DNA of 64,000 bases, from contig JAVGWX010000009.1 of assembly GCA_036924085.1 (NCBI GenBank), positions 65,482,436 through 65,546,435 of the forward strand. The letters run 5' to 3'. Each line of letters begins with the position of its first letter. Within the stretch, counting starts at the first letter, position 1. The notes below the pieces were generated by a model. The model made no database searches. It worked only from the letters and a program-made list of their open reading frames with translations, and had not been told where the DNA came from. Origin of the DNA: Ariolimax columbianus. Taxonomy: Eukaryota > Mollusca > Gastropoda > Stylommatophora > Arionidae. Shown here one piece after another: positions 22,491 to 34,066 of the stretch. Position numbers and translations under genes: made by a program.

Positions 22491-22917
22491 GGAGAAAGAG
22501 TATACGATCTGGAGCTGAAGAAGAGACACATAACTGTGTGTGTGTGAGAAGCGTTCTCATAGACATTCCTGGAGAGATGTACTTTAATATGTATGTGTCT
22601 TAATTGACGGCCCTGACGGAAGGAGATGATAACCGACACATGGTACCATCTTGTCTGGGGCCGGCGTCTCATTTGTTCAATACCAACCTTTCTCCTGGCG
22701 CATCTGCTGCCATTCTTCTATTAATTGATTGGTCTCTCTATCTCCTCTCTCTCCTTCTATCCGCTAGTAGGCCCAGACATAGGCAGTGCTCTGGGGTTGG
22801 TTAGAGTCTCTTACAAGAAAACTTTTCGATTCCACAACCACTGTCACGTGTCCTCGTTGATTTGAGATCAGACAAATATGTGTTCTTCTCCGTTTTGTTA
22901 TAAGTCTGTAGTCTCGT
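22491..22917. other. No gene recognised
   Basis: Unremarkable sequence; I see neither ORF nor repeat that I recognise. Confidence 0.4.
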
Positions 22918-23308
22918 GCACACATACACACACACGCACACACACACACAAACGGACACACATACACACATATATGGACACACACACATACACACACATG
23001 CACACACACACATGCACGCACACACACATGCACGCACACACACATGCACGCACACACACATGCACGCACACACACATGCACGCACACACACATGCACGCA
23101 CACGCACACACATACACACACACATGCACGCATACACATACGCACATACATACACACACACGCACACACACACATACACACACACATGCACACACAAATG
23201 CATGCACACACACACACACATGCACACACACACATACACACACACACCTGCACACACACACATGCACGCATATCGCACGCACACACACATATACACGCAT
23301 ACACACAA

Positions 23309-23349
<41 letters not shown>

Positions 23350-23822
23350 TACACACACACGCATGCACGCACACACGCACACATACACAAACACGCACAC
23401 ACATACACACACACACACACGCATTCGCACACACACGCACACACATACACGCATACACACACACATACGCACACACACACGCACATGGACGCGCGCACAC
23501 ACACACATGCACGCACATACGCACACACACACGCGCACACACGCACACACACACATGCACGCACACACACACATACACACACTCACATACACGCATACAC
23601 ATACATACATACACACACACATACACACACGCTCGCACACACATGCACGCACATACGCTCACACACACGCACACGCACACATACACACATGTACATACAC
23701 ACTCACACACCTACACACACACTTGCACACACACACACACACACACGCTCATACATGCACACATGCATACACACACACACACGCACACACACACACACAC
23801 ACACGCGTGCGCGCGCGCTCAC
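22918..23822. repeat. ~0.9-kb (CA)n-rich microsatellite
   Basis: Imperfect (ca)n runs with periodic 'catgcacg', 'catacaca' and a central (ta)n at 23314-23341. It ends in 'gcgtgcgcgcgcgctc'. Both strands are open in several frames (His/Thr-rich or Cys/Val-rich), purely through composition. Confidence 0.97.
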
Positions 23823-23894
23823 TCTCTCTCCTTTAGTTAACTCTTCGTTCTGAGCTCTCTCTCCTCTTCATCAATCCTCTTTCATTTTTTGCTC

Positions 23895-24175
23895 TCTCTC
23901 TCTCTCTCTCTCTATTTATATCATTATATCAATATTTCTCTGTCATCTCTATATCTATATATCTATCTTTCCTTTCTATATATCTATTTGTCTGTCTGTC
24001 TGTATGTCTGTCTGCCTACCTTCCTATCTGCCTGCCTGCCTGGCTATGTGTCTATATGGTCTATATGTCTGTCTATATAACTATATATCAGCATGTGTGT
24101 ATGTCTGCCTGCATGGCTGGCTGCCTGTCTGTATGTCTGTCTGTCTATCTGTATGTCTATGTATCTAACTATCTA
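23895..24175. repeat. (TC)n and TCTG/TCTA simple repeats
   Basis: A (ct)n run is followed by interleaved 'tgtctgtctg', 'tatctatc' and 'tgcctgcc'. The tract resumes at 24444-24520 after a SINE insertion. Confidence 0.9.
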
Positions 24176-24443
24176 GGGAGCCGCGTAGCGCAGTAGTTAG
24201 CGCTCCGGCTTCGCATCTGAGTGGTCCTGGGTTCATCCCCCAGTTAGGCGGTAATATTTTTCAGACCGCAACGAGTCGACCCAGCCTTAAATGGATACCG
24301 GTTCAGCCCGGGAAGTAAAAGCGGCGAGGGAGAGGAGATGGTTACTGCCCTCATATAGCCGAGACTTTGAAATGTGAGATCGCTAACACCTCACACCCCT
24401 ACGGCAGTAATGCAATGGGTTACTTTACTTTACTAACCATCTA
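24165..24443 (+). mobile_element. tRNA-derived SINE (family 2), with TSD
   Basis: A 257-bp element (24176-24432) has A box 'tagcgcagtagttagcgc', B-box-like 'gggttcatcccc' and a 3' (ttact)n tail. It is flanked by 'ctaactatcta' (24165-24175) and 'ctaaccatcta' (24433-24443), one mismatch. It lies inside TCTG/TCTA repeats. It is a single copy in this window. Confidence 0.85.
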
Positions 24444-24520
24444 TCAACATGTGTGTATGTATGTCTGCCTGTCTGTTTGTCTGTCTGCCTGCATGGCTGT
24501 CTGCCTGTATGTTCACTTCT

Positions 24521-25174
24521 TTCTCTCCCTGCCCTCTTGAACCAATGTATTAGTCCGCACCAAAACCAAACCGTTGTCAAATTAAAGACTTTTCACTTAC
24601 TCCCCTTAACGACCAGTTTCAGCTACCTCATCTGCCAAGGTCATCACGTTTTGGGTGAAAACCAAACATTTTTTGTTGTTGTGTTTTTGTTATTTTGGCA
24701 AGTGTTGCCGCCATGTCGGCTCTTTCATTCCTGCTCGTCACGCTCGTCGGTGTCGTCAGAAAAAGAATGACGTCCTCTTTCCCATACATTCCAGGTCTAC
24801 TGAGTGCCTGTTTGGGAGCGCACGGCCATTGTTCTGTATCGAGCTCTCAAACATCACACCACCGATTCTTGTTCAAAAATAACGTTTGTGTTCACTTCCT
24901 TGTTAAGAGGAGAAAAACAACCACTGAAATCCGTTATTTTTGGACACGCCAAAAAAAAAAAAAAATAGATTAAAAAAAAGCGTTATGAATTTTGGTTTTG
25001 TTTTATACCGCGATGTCGTGTCTAAATCGTGGAGTGTTATGTATGTGCGTATGTATGTGTGTGTGCGCGCGCGCGCGTGTGCATGATTTTTCTGTTGCTC
25101 TGTTCATGTAGTTTTTTGTTTGCTTTTTGTTTTCGTATTACTCTAACATGCGATTTGGTTTTATTTATTTGTGG
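24521..25174. other. No gene recognised
   Basis: Contains an A run at 24951-24979 and a short TATG/GTGCGC run at 25038-25082. Small open frames at 24453-24973 have no family resemblance. Confidence 0.4.
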
Positions 25175-25410
25175 GGGGTACGGCGTGGGCTAGTGATTAA
25201 GTGACACAGCTCACAACCCGAATGGTACTGTGTTCGCTCCCCATCACGGGAAACTAATGTATTAGAAAATGCAGGAAGAAGCAGACCCTTACATAAAATG
25301 CGTGCCGGAGTCGGATGCACTGGGTCACAGGCGTAAAATAAAAACATAGTGCAACGGCCCCCCCCCCCCCCCCCCCCACATCAAGGAATAGGGAAATAAG
25401 GCGAAAGTAA
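25175..25410 (+). mobile_element. SINE1 (tRNA-derived), diverged copy
   Basis: Head 'tacggcgtgggctagtgattaag' (A box region) and 'gtgttcgctccccat' (B box position), then the body words 'gcagacccttacataaaatg' and 'gtcggatgcactgggtcac'. A poly-C run (25351-25377) replaces part of the 3' body. Confidence 0.85.
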
Positions 25411-26389
25411 ACAAATATATATATTTGAGCAATGTCTATACCTGTGGTCTGCCGGAGTATTCGTGTGCAAAAAGGACAAGAATAACAACGATGCCCCCAT
25501 ATAGAGTATGTCGTAAGAGGTGACTGCCTGTGTGACATTTCATAACACATTTCAGGCGGTTTGTTCAAAGCAGAATAGATGGCGCCATACCGGCTGCGGG
25601 TCTATTTTACGCTGGTGTTCGAGCCTATTAAGACTTACTTGCACATCGGTTAACCACCATCCGCGGTACTTGTCCCAACGCAGCCGAATAATACACTGCT
25701 CGAGCCTAGTCTGTTAAGCAGGAAATCCTCATCCCTGCTACAACTCACGCCAAGGCTAGGACCTGCACATGGGCATATGTCCCTGTAGAAGTACAGATCA
25801 ACTTAGACTAAGACTATTTTGGCAATGCACTAAATAATGCCCATACATACGCGTTGCCCCTATCGTCTCTTAGAGTAGTGTAAGAGACGTAGATATAATA
25901 AGTGCCACGCAGGCAGCATATCCTATGAAGCGGATAACATTGTGGTATAACCGCTATGGAATACAAGGCTCTTCAACTCGTGGTTACACACATTTTGAGA
26001 AATTCAAAAAATGCTGATAAAGAGTGGATCCCGATGCAAACAGAAGATGGTCATTGATCCCTTTCAGGCGTGTCATAAGGACGACTAGGCAAGGTTGTGC
26101 GTGGGGTTGGCAACTGTATCATGTAAAAACCCATTCTTCTTCTTCTGCGGTCTTCATAAATAGACTTCGAACTGGCGTATCACGATGTACGAAGAACATG
26201 CCGAAATGAGGTCTCTCAGACGGCGGTACACGTGATTGTGGTGCGGTACAAGGTTCAGGTCATCTGGTGATTTGTCGCAACCTTGCGGATACATGTGATG
26301 AGAGCGACATGGTGAAGGTGAGTGACAGGACAATTCAAGTTGCTGAAAACTGGACGGAGGCTATGTCACGTGCTGCTGGAGATCATTAA
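25411..26389. other. No gene recognised
   Basis: No convincing ORF, repeat or RNA gene. Confidence 0.4.
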
Positions 26390-26665
26390 AATGGCGTTGT
26401 GTCGAAGTTTAGAGCGAGGCTGTGATATCTGCGACTTTCGGCCTGCCACAACTGATTTCATTTGCCTTTCTAGTAAATAGTTTGCCTTCTACACGATCCT
26501 TATCCCATGGTCAGACTACACTAGTGCAGCCTGTTTCCAGGGCCGTGACGTAGAGGCGGACTGGGGTGTTATTCAGCTATGCTTCGCTTGCCCTGATGCA
26601 ACAGCCAACAATTAGTCGATGACTGCGACCAGCTCATTCACTGCTGCATCTTTGCTCCGAAAAAA
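26390..26665 (-). mobile_element. DR1-related element, diverged
   Basis: Keeps the DR1 order of landmarks in diverged form: 'gcgttgtgtcgaagttt', 'gaggctgtgatatctgcgac', the 'tagtcgatgactgcgacc' block and 'ctgctgcatcttt'. It is probably an older subfamily, together with 28797-29075. Confidence 0.6.
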
Positions 26666-26694
26666 CCCCTCCCAAAACAACATTGCTACTGTAA

Positions 26695-27320
26695 TTATTG
26701 GAACAGGTATATAGTTTCTCTTATCTAGGCTATTTAATAACGGAAGAAGGCAGCTGTGAAAACAGAAATCAGAATGAGAATAAGCATGGCCGAAATGGTA
26801 TTCAGAAACATGAAACACATTCTACATCCAAACAGATGAGTCGGAATTTGAAAATGAGAATTATCAAGTGTTATGTATACTCGTCACTACTTTACGGGGC
26901 AGAAACATGGACAATGAATAACAAGTTGGAAACGAGTATTGAAGGCTTCGAAGTGTGGGTATATAGAAGATTGGGCTGCATTTCTTGGAAAGAGAAGAAA
27001 ACAAATGTGGGTATATAGAAGATAGGGCTGCATTTCTTGGAAAGAGAAGAAAACACATGTGGATGTATTGCAAAAGTTGTGGGTGAACAGATAATTGATG
27101 ACAGAAAACAGTGTGAGACAGTTACGTTATTTTAGTCGTATAACAAGACACACCTTCTTGTTGAAGACCATACTGAAGCGTAGAGGCAGATAACGTAATA
27201 CGGGATTGGATAACATCAGGAGATGGATGTGGAAAAGCCTGTCAGATTACACCAGTACGGCAAGGATAGAGTACTCTGGAAATCCATTGCAGCCGTCCAT
27301 TGATGTGGAGACGGTAGTTG
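26695..27320 (+). mobile_element. LINE RT thumb/C-terminal fragment
   Basis: The plus frame from 26698 reads 'FSYLGYLITEEGSCENRNQN', then 'SRNLKMRIIKCYVYSSLLYG' and 'AETWTMNNKLETSIEGFEVW'. This matches the 'F.YLGS.IT.DG.C..EI', 'RL.K.Y.WS..LYG.E.WT' and 'FE.W..RR...ISW..K.TN' blocks typical of RT C-terminal parts. A 51-bp direct tandem duplication (about 26953-27055) breaks the frame. Confidence 0.88.
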
Positions 27321-27384
27321 AACTGAACTGAACTCGCACTTCACATAACTTTATTCAGGCTTCACTAGAGTAAACCAAATGCAG

Positions 27385-27925
27385 TTTTGGACATGTACTT
27401 CGCCAAATGGGGTGTATGACCTGTACCTCACCAAATTGAGTGTTTGACCTGTACTTCACCAAATGGGGTGTATGACCTGTACCTCACCAAATGGGGTGTA
27501 TGGCCTCTACTTCACCAAATTAAGAGTTGGACCTGTACCTCACCAAATGGGGTGTATGAACTCTACTTCACCAAATTGAGAGTTGGACCTGTACCTCACC
27601 AAATGGGGTGTATGACCTGTACCTCACCAAATGGGGTGTATGACCTCTACTTCACCAAATTGAGAGTTGGACATGTACCTCATCAAATGGAGTGTATGAC
27701 CTGTACCTCACCAAATGGGGTGTATGACCTCTACTTCACCAAATTGAGAGTTGGACCTGTACCTCACCAAATATGGTGTATGACCTCTGCTTCACCAAAT
27801 TGAGAGTTGGATATGTACCTTATAAAATGGGGGGTATGACCTGTACATCACCAAATAGGGTGTATGACCTGTACTTTACCAAATTGAGTGTTGGACATGT
27901 ACCTTACCAAATTGGTGGAGGGGAA
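27385..27925. repeat. 28-bp minisatellite, ~19 units
   Basis: Units begin 'caccaaatggggtgtatgac' and alternate with a 'caccaaattgagagttgg' variant. The array is degenerate at its right end. Confidence 0.93.
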
Positions 27926-27947
27926 ATGAGATAACAAATCTCGTAGT

Positions 27948-28105
27948 GTTTTCTTGGTTAGACTGGTCATACTTACGTGAGAAGGGAGCGAGGTCAGAAT
28001 CTACATCCTGCAGCAAGAATACTTTGATCAGATACAGTCTTGGTTAGACTGGTCATACTTACGTCAGAAGGGACAGTCGTCAGAATCTATTTTCTGCAGC
28101 AGAAA
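27948..28105. repeat. ~80-bp direct duplication
   Basis: Two copies starting at 'tcttggttagactggtcat' (27952 and 28041) with scattered differences. Confidence 0.8.
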
Positions 28106-28154
28106 TACTTTTTTCAGATAACGCATGTAAGCTGTACATGGTAATTAACGGAGG

Positions 28155-28330
28155 AGAAGAGACCCAGCGGTATCGAGGTAAGGTGCTCGCCTCGGGTGCT
28201 GGGGGTAGCGGATTCAAATCCCGGTGGAGACACAGGGATTTTTTCACGTGGATCATCCTGTAAATGTTTCCCCTGATCTCTGAGTGGTGAGATCAGACAC
28301 CCGTGTGCAGTGGCGCACACGTAAAAAATA
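28155..28330 (+). mobile_element. tRNA-derived SINE (family 3)
   Basis: The head 'agcggtatcgaggtaaggtg' with B box 'ggattcaaatccc' is followed by an unrelated body containing 'acgtggatcatcctgtaaat' and 'gtgcagtggcgcacac'. It is a single copy here, and no TSD was resolved. Confidence 0.65.
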
Positions 28331-28796
28331 CATTAGCAGTTGGAAATCGAAAAGAGTAGGCCTGACGGCAGCTGCTCGGGCAAAATTCAAGTTAAAAATC
28401 TACTCAAATTATTCTTGACCCACAGAGAATATGTAACCAAAAAAAAAGAGACTGGGGCCATAACAACAGGTCTTGGTTATATGGTTAGTGGCTTAGATGG
28501 CGCCTGACAGGCTACTGGTCTACCTTGCTCTAATTTACGCTTCTACATCCACCAGTCTTACAAATAGGCGATCGTATATTCCAGAGGCTAACAGATGCTG
28601 GGATTGACCTGGCAAGTCACCAGTGGATTTTCACCTGCGAACAATTTATGAAACAAACTAGGTGGCACCTCCCTCCACACGACGTCTAACGACAAAAGTG
28701 GACTGAAGATAGATAGAAGAGAACTGAAGATAGATAGAAGAGAATCTTCAATTGTTTTGTGGGTGATTCTTCTTATTCGGGTGTCGTCCTGAAAAA
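28331..28796. other. No gene recognised
   Basis: Contains a short direct repeat 'actgaagatagatagaagag' (28702 and 28724) only. Confidence 0.4.
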
Positions 28797-29075
28797 GGCA
28801 TTGTGATTCTGTGTAATATTGTACAGCGAGGCTGCGATATCTGCTCCTTTCGGCCTCACACGTCCGATTTCAACTGGCTCTTTGTGGTGCCCGGTTTACC
28901 TTCCCACCGTGATCCCTGTTCTCTCAGCTACACTACACTATTGCTGCTTGCTGCCGCTTGAAGATGTAATATCGTCTTAGTCTGCTCTGGTTCGCTGGCC
29001 CAGACGGAAGCAGCCACCTATGAGTCGTGGCTGCGGTCAGTTGATTCACTGCTGCATCTTCGGCCCGTAGATGAT
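28797..29075 (-). mobile_element. DR1-related element, diverged
   Basis: Landmarks 'cagcgaggctgcgatatctg', 'ggttcgctggcccagacgg', 'cctatgagtcgtggctgcgg' and 'tgctgcatcttc' appear in DR1 order. It is closer to the 26390 copy than to the 6461/9427 copies. Confidence 0.65.
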
Positions 29076-29349
29076 TCTAAAATTGAGAGATTTTTCTGAC
29101 GAAATTATCTGGTTAGGAGTAAACATGTAATTGTTCATATAATAGATTCAGATCTCCACTAACATATAATTCCTGCCTTTGTTTCTCATTTCCTCTTTTT
29201 CGATCCCTACAAAGCATAAGGTCACGAATGCATCTGGTCATTTACACGAAGCCTGTGACAAATCATGTTTATCTTTCTTGCAATGGTGGTTTCTGTTAAT
29301 AACAATTTTTTTACATGCAGTTGCTGACTCCAAGCACGTTTCATAGCAT

Positions 29350-29453
29350 CAGTCAATCAGTCAGTCAATCAGTCAGTCAATCAGTCAGTCAGTCAATCAG
29401 TCAGTCAGTCAATCAGTCAATCAGTCAGTCAGTCAATCAGTCAGTCAGTCAAT
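29350..29453. repeat. (CAGT/CAAT)n microsatellite
   Basis: 'cagtcagtcaat' in 4-, 8- and 12-bp periodicities for about 100 bp. Confidence 0.95.
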
Positions 29454-29499
29454 TGAAAGTTCATTAGTTCCCAATGAAGCTTATCATCATCATCATGTA

Positions 29500-30010
29500 G
29501 CATGCCCTTAATAGAACGTCGCTCCCATCACAGTCTGTCTGAAAGAAACTCTTTCACTTGTCAAAACTCCAGCGTCCACCAGTCATACTCAGGCATTCCT
29601 GGATATCTTGGTGCCACTGTCTTATTGGTCTACCCCTTCCTCTTTTGCCTGGCACCATACCTTCCATCACCGTCCTCTCAAGACCGTTGTGTCTCTTGAT
29701 GTGACCAAAGTATTTAGATTTTCTAACCAAAATGGAATTGATAAACAAGTTCTCCTCTATGCTCAACTCTTGCCGAATGTCTATAATTGTCTTTTTCTCT
29801 GTCCAGTGTATTCTGGAGATCGTTCTGTAAAATTTTGACTAGAAGGATTCGATTCTTTGTCGGGAAGTTTCGGTAATCGTCCATGATTCGCAGCCATAAG
29901 CTACCACAAGAAAAAGACAGGCTCTCAAGACTTTTACTTTTATCATTTTGTTGGTGCTCTGCCATAATTTCTTCAGGCTGTTCAGTCTCTGCACTGCCAT
30001 GGCTAGTCTA
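29500..30010 (-). mobile_element. LINE RT C-terminal fragment
   Basis: The minus frame at 29766-29554 reads 'SKYFGHIKRHNGLERTVMEG' then 'KRGRGRPIRQWHQDIQECLS', the 'FGH..R.NGLE...L.G...GKR.RGR...W..D' tail of LINE RTs. Upstream (29960-29840), shifted frames hold 'KVLRACLFLW' and 'PDKESN' thumb remnants. Confidence 0.85.
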
Positions 30011-30429
30011 GAATGAAGCTTATATCTTCAACAAATGCATGATGAGTTATCACATGTTGGCAATCTAAACATATTGAAATATTTGTAGCAGAAAGTCTGC
30101 AGGGTGGGATAGCCATCCCAATGTCAAACGCTTCGTCGTCGTCTCTTACGACACTCTTACCAGGTTACAGAAAATGCAAAGGCAGACAAGTTTTCAAATA
30201 GAGGAGAATGTGAAAACGGGGGAAGTGAAATCACATACTTCTGGTGAAGAGTGCTACCCAAGCTGTCAGAAGAGATCCGAACCAACCGGTCGATGACTAC
30301 ACTTATGACTACGTTATTCTCCATATAACACGGGTTTGCAGATTTAATATAGACATGCATACGCTTCGTCTGTCTGCCTCACCACCTTGAACGTGCGACT
30401 AAATGAACAAACAACAGAGTATGTTTTTG

Positions 30430-30545
30430 CAAGTCTGGCCTTTAGGAAGAGCACTGGCTTCTTAGCCGAACGATTGGGTTCGGTCCCCAATTTGTGCGGG
30501 ATTTTTACGATCGCGAAACGGGTCCCATGGCCAGTGTATAAAGTA
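30430..30545 (+). mobile_element. tRNA-like SINE head
   Basis: A-box-like 'aagagcactggcttcttagcc' and B-box-like 'gggttcggtcccc' are spaced as in a tRNA. There is no matching acceptor stem, so I regard it as a SINE or tRNA pseudogene. Confidence 0.5.
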
Positions 30546-30599
30546 GATTTAACAAGATAACCTCTTACTTAAATATCAATTTAAAGAAATCAAAGATCC

Positions 30600-31205
30600 T
30601 TACAAAAAAATTATCAACAAAGAGCTAATCATGCTAAAGAGAGAGGCGTTGTAAGAGGTTGATGCCTTTACCTATTTTAGCAGCACAATTGACATGTCAG
30701 TAGGTCCATGCAGATGAGAAGAGAGATCAGAATTGGAAAGGCAAGAACGTGATTCCTGGCGCTGAACAACACGTGGAGATACAGAGAAATCAACATCTTC
30801 ATCATAGTTAGTTTGTTCAGTGTCAGTGTCAAGTCGGTGCTGTTGTGTGGAGATGAAACACGAAAAACGATCAAGTAAATACAACAGACTCCAGTGCTCT
30901 GTTAGTAGATGCGAACAAATGATAATTGTCAGAAAGTGGCAGGGTATGATGAGGCATGAAGAGCCAACAACAGCCACTGAAACAGGCTCATTAAGAGACC
31001 AAAATGGATCTCTCACGTGGAATCATCAAGATAAAAGAAACAGAGGTAGACCTACACATATTCAGATAAGAGAATGTGAGAGAACCAAGATGAAATAGTT
31101 GCACCTGGAGAGAGACAGACAAGAGATGCGTAGAAACGTAAAGGCTGGTTATATGTTGTAAAAGGCGTATACACCGAAAGGAGCATTATATTTGATTGAT
31201 TGGTG
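30600..31205 (+). mobile_element. LINE RT fragment with TTGA-like 3' end
   Basis: Remnants in shifting frames: 'VDAFTYFSSTID' (FxYLGS block), 'GAEQHVEIQRNQHLHH', 'KRNRGRPTHIQIRE' (basic GRP tail). The end is 'ttgattgattggtggattga' (31193-31212), a short-period repeat of the kind found at CR1/RTE-type 3' ends. Heavily mutated. Confidence 0.6.
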
Positions 31206-31484
31206 GATTGAAAAAGCCAGCGGTAGTCTTCTACTCCATCTTTCCGCTCATAAACATCCGATTATGAAGGGATCTCCACAACGAACCCGACTGTGTGACT
31301 CATACACAGTGATATCCACCGGCCCGGATATTTCCGCAAGCCACTTTTGTCGTAGTCGGCCTTTTGTCTCGAATTCGTTTTTATCTAAATAGCATTTCTT
31401 GTTGGGGGGTGCTGTGTGGGGGTAGGCTTGTTATGTGGCCAAACCATTTTAGTTGCTGTCTTTTTTTGTAGTCCTTCTTCTTCT

Positions 31485-32520
31485 TCTTCTCCTTCTTCAT
31501 CTTCTTCGTTCATGCTCAGATCAAGGTTCCGGTTTCTTTTACAAAGTACACCGTTGTTTGTAAGACTGTTTCATCTCCATACAGCTTTTGTCTCATATCT
31601 GTCTCACGAGGCCAGCATTGTTCTCTCTTTTCCTGCGTAAGCATGCAGCTTTGTAGGATGTGTTCCACGGTCATGATATGCTCCCCACATGGGCACCTGT
31701 CATCTGTCCCAATCCTCATTTTGTTGTAAAAATGACTCTTGAGTCTGTTATGCCCAGTTCTCAGTCTGAAGATGATGACTTGCTCTTCTCTAGTTAAGTT
31801 ATAGTAGCTGTCTTCTTTTCGGAAGTCGGGGTGTTGATCAGCCCATTTTACCCTGAGGTTGGCTTTAATTGTGGTTTTGGCCTCATTAAATGTGATACTC
31901 TGGTCTGTTTGTGGGGATGCTCCTCCACTCTTTGCTAGTTTGTCTGCAGCTTCATTGCCTTTAATATTGCAGTGTGATGGGATCCACTGTATGACCAACC
32001 TTCGGTGTTCTACTGAGAGCTGTGTTAGGGAGAACATACATTGCTCGAGATCTTCATCTTTGTGTTGTTTTAGCGCTGCTATTACTGACGCGGCATCAGC
32101 CAGGAATACTATGTTTTCTTGGTGGATATCTTTATCTTGGATTACAAGCTCAGCTGCGGCCTTCAGTGCCTCTGCTTCTGCATATAATTACTGGAATATG
32201 CTCCCGTAGTTAAAACTCGAGTTTTTTCTTCTCCATTTCTTAAGTCTGTAATAGACCCCTCCACCTCCATCGGATGTGGCTTTGTTAGATGATCCATCTG
32301 TATATACGTGTGTCCATGTTTCTGGTGGATATACTCTACTAAAATATTCTTCTCTGATAAATTTCCTTTCTGAATCTGAGTTCCTTTTTTCCCTATTCCC
32401 TCTATGGCTTCTACCATCTCAGGGGACTTGGCTTTTTTCAATGGTGGGATTTGGGATGTTTGTTTTAGATCTCTAACCACTGCCTGGCTTATGATTTCTC
32501 CTGATGTCATCGTTTCTGAT
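31485..32520 (-). mobile_element. I/Nimb-like LINE, RNase H and C-terminal end (LINE C)
   Basis: On the minus strand (32037-31516) are 'VIQWIPSHCNIKGNEAADKL', 'FRLRTGHNRLKSHFYNKMRI' and 'CPCGEHIMTVEHILQSC': RNase H end, linker and Cys/His knuckle. The first half of RNase H (32300-32160, with a 'TDGSS...GGGGV'-type block) is in another frame. The 3' tail on the minus strand begins 'gaacgaagaagatgaagaa', the same word that ends DR1 at 6461-6812. It is dead through frameshifts and 5' truncation. Confidence 0.9.
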
Positions 32521-32745
32521 CATATCTCTCCATCTATGCTACACACTATTTTTCGCAGGCATTTCATTTCTCCTGTTACGATGTGTCGTTTCTCATGTGA
32601 TGTTAATGTCCCGTTTTGATATAGATAGAATAATGTCGGGATGGAATTCGTGTTGTATAAAGCTCTTTTGGTAGTTATTGTCACGTCTTTGCAATTAAGT
32701 ATTGGAGCCAATTGTCCAACGATAACCGTAATATTTCTTGTTAAT
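32520..32745 (-). mobile_element. Second LINE RT thumb fragment
   Basis: The minus frame reads 'NCKDVTITTKRALYNTNSIP' then 'LTSHEKRHIVTGEMKCLRKI', the 'K..LY....LPTLLYGSE.WTLT...' thumb block of another LINE clade. It directly abuts LINE C. Confidence 0.7.
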
Positions 32746-32795
32746 TAACACAAGCAAAACATATTACATTTACTTTTTACTTTTCCTTGCACTTT

Positions 32796-33026
32796 TCTAT
32801 CAATATATAAATATATTTTTTTTTTTTGCGTTCGCCTTATTTCTCTAATCCCCCAAGGTGGTGCATGCATATTATGTAAGGGTCTGCTTCCTCCTGCATT
32901 TTGTAAGGGTTTACTTCCCCGGGGTAACGGCCGGTGCTGTGATGGGGATCGAACTCAGCACCTTCGGGTTGTGAGCCGTGCCACTTAACCACTAGGCCTC
33001 GCCGTCCCCATCTATCAATATATAAA
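32796..33026 (-). mobile_element. SINE1 copy with perfect 16-bp TSD
   Basis: The element occupies 32812-33010 and is flanked by 'tctatcaatatataaa' at 32796-32811 and 33011-33026. In element orientation: head 'ggggacggcgaggcctagtgg', B box region 'gagttcgatccccatcac', 3' end 'ggcgaacgcaaaaaa'. A central ~40 bp of the consensus is missing. Confidence 0.93.
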
Positions 33027-33598
33027 TTGTATTCTTCCTTCCTTCGTCCTGCCCGTTCATTTATTTGCAGACTTCCTTCTCTGTCTCTGACATTTCCATT
33101 ATCATTTTGAGCTCACCTGTTTCTTATTACAATATGTGTATATATAGATATATCGTGAATGTGCCACGGTACATCACATGTTTATACGATCTCTTAAATC
33201 TCTATCGAACGCAGACATCGAGGTCCATTGTCTATTCCCAAATACCAATGTCTGCGCAACTGCAACCAAATGCATTGAGCAGGAGCAAATGTATATAGTG
33301 GCTTTCTGCTGCCTCTTAGCCATCGTCTCATGTTTTCAAACAGGGTAGCAGATCTGGCATTTACAGCTAATAGAATATATTCGTATGTTGTCTTCGTCTA
33401 CTGTCGTTTCTTTGATTCCATTCTCCAATGAATGGCATGTTTCTCTGTTTACAAGCTCCGTTGTCGTGAATCTGTAGGTTAGAATATATCTTTTCGTGTA
33501 TTTATCTGTCCTCTTGTATGCGCGTTTTTGATTCTATTCTAACAATAACAAAATTGCATGTTTCTACGTTTATAAGTCTATTGTCGTCGAGATTTGCT
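33027..33598. other. No gene recognised
   Basis: AT-rich sequence without a supported feature. Confidence 0.4.
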
Positions 33599-33599
33599 T

Positions 33600-33842
33600 T
33601 CAAGAACACACACACACACAAACACACACACACGCACGCACGCAGACACACACATACACACACGGGCACACACACAAGGGCACACACACGGGCACAAACA
33701 GGCACGGGCACACACACACACATGGGACACACACGGGCACACACACGCACGGGCACACACACATACGGGCATACACACACACACACACACGGACACACAC
33801 ACGGGCACACACACACACATACGGACACAGACACATACAAAA
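33600..33842. repeat. CA-rich microsatellite with 'acgggcac' interruptions
   Basis: Imperfect (ca)n broken every 12-20 bp by 'cacgggcacacac'. Open frames on both strands are compositional. Confidence 0.95.
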
Positions 33843-34066
33843 ACATGCTTTTTGTGAATGTTTGACCTAAACCTCTAGTGACAGTCTTCCATATTTGATG
33901 CACACTCGTGTGGATCCCGGAGAAGAAAGAACAAGCCCACTCGATTATTCCAAGAAAATATTGTGGTAGCCAGTCGCACTGATTCACCTCTTTGCGACGT
34001 TTCAATTATGACGGGTTTCAGTGGCTCTTCTAACATCTTGATGCATTTTTGAGATGATGGACTGGT
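33843..34066. other. Nothing recognised
   Basis: Short unique stretch left of LINE D. Confidence 0.3.

Noticed and set aside
22764..23853. His/Thr and Cys/Val-rich frames as genes
   Set aside because: Purely (CA)n composition; frames open on both strands.
24176..24250. Functional tRNA gene
   Set aside because: A and B boxes are present but the acceptor stem does not pair and the element continues as a SINE with tail and TSD.
25351..25377. Poly-C runs (also 53256, 53443, 62597) as biological signals
   Set aside because: Homopolymers next to repeats; may be assembly or sequencing artefacts and carry no further evidence.
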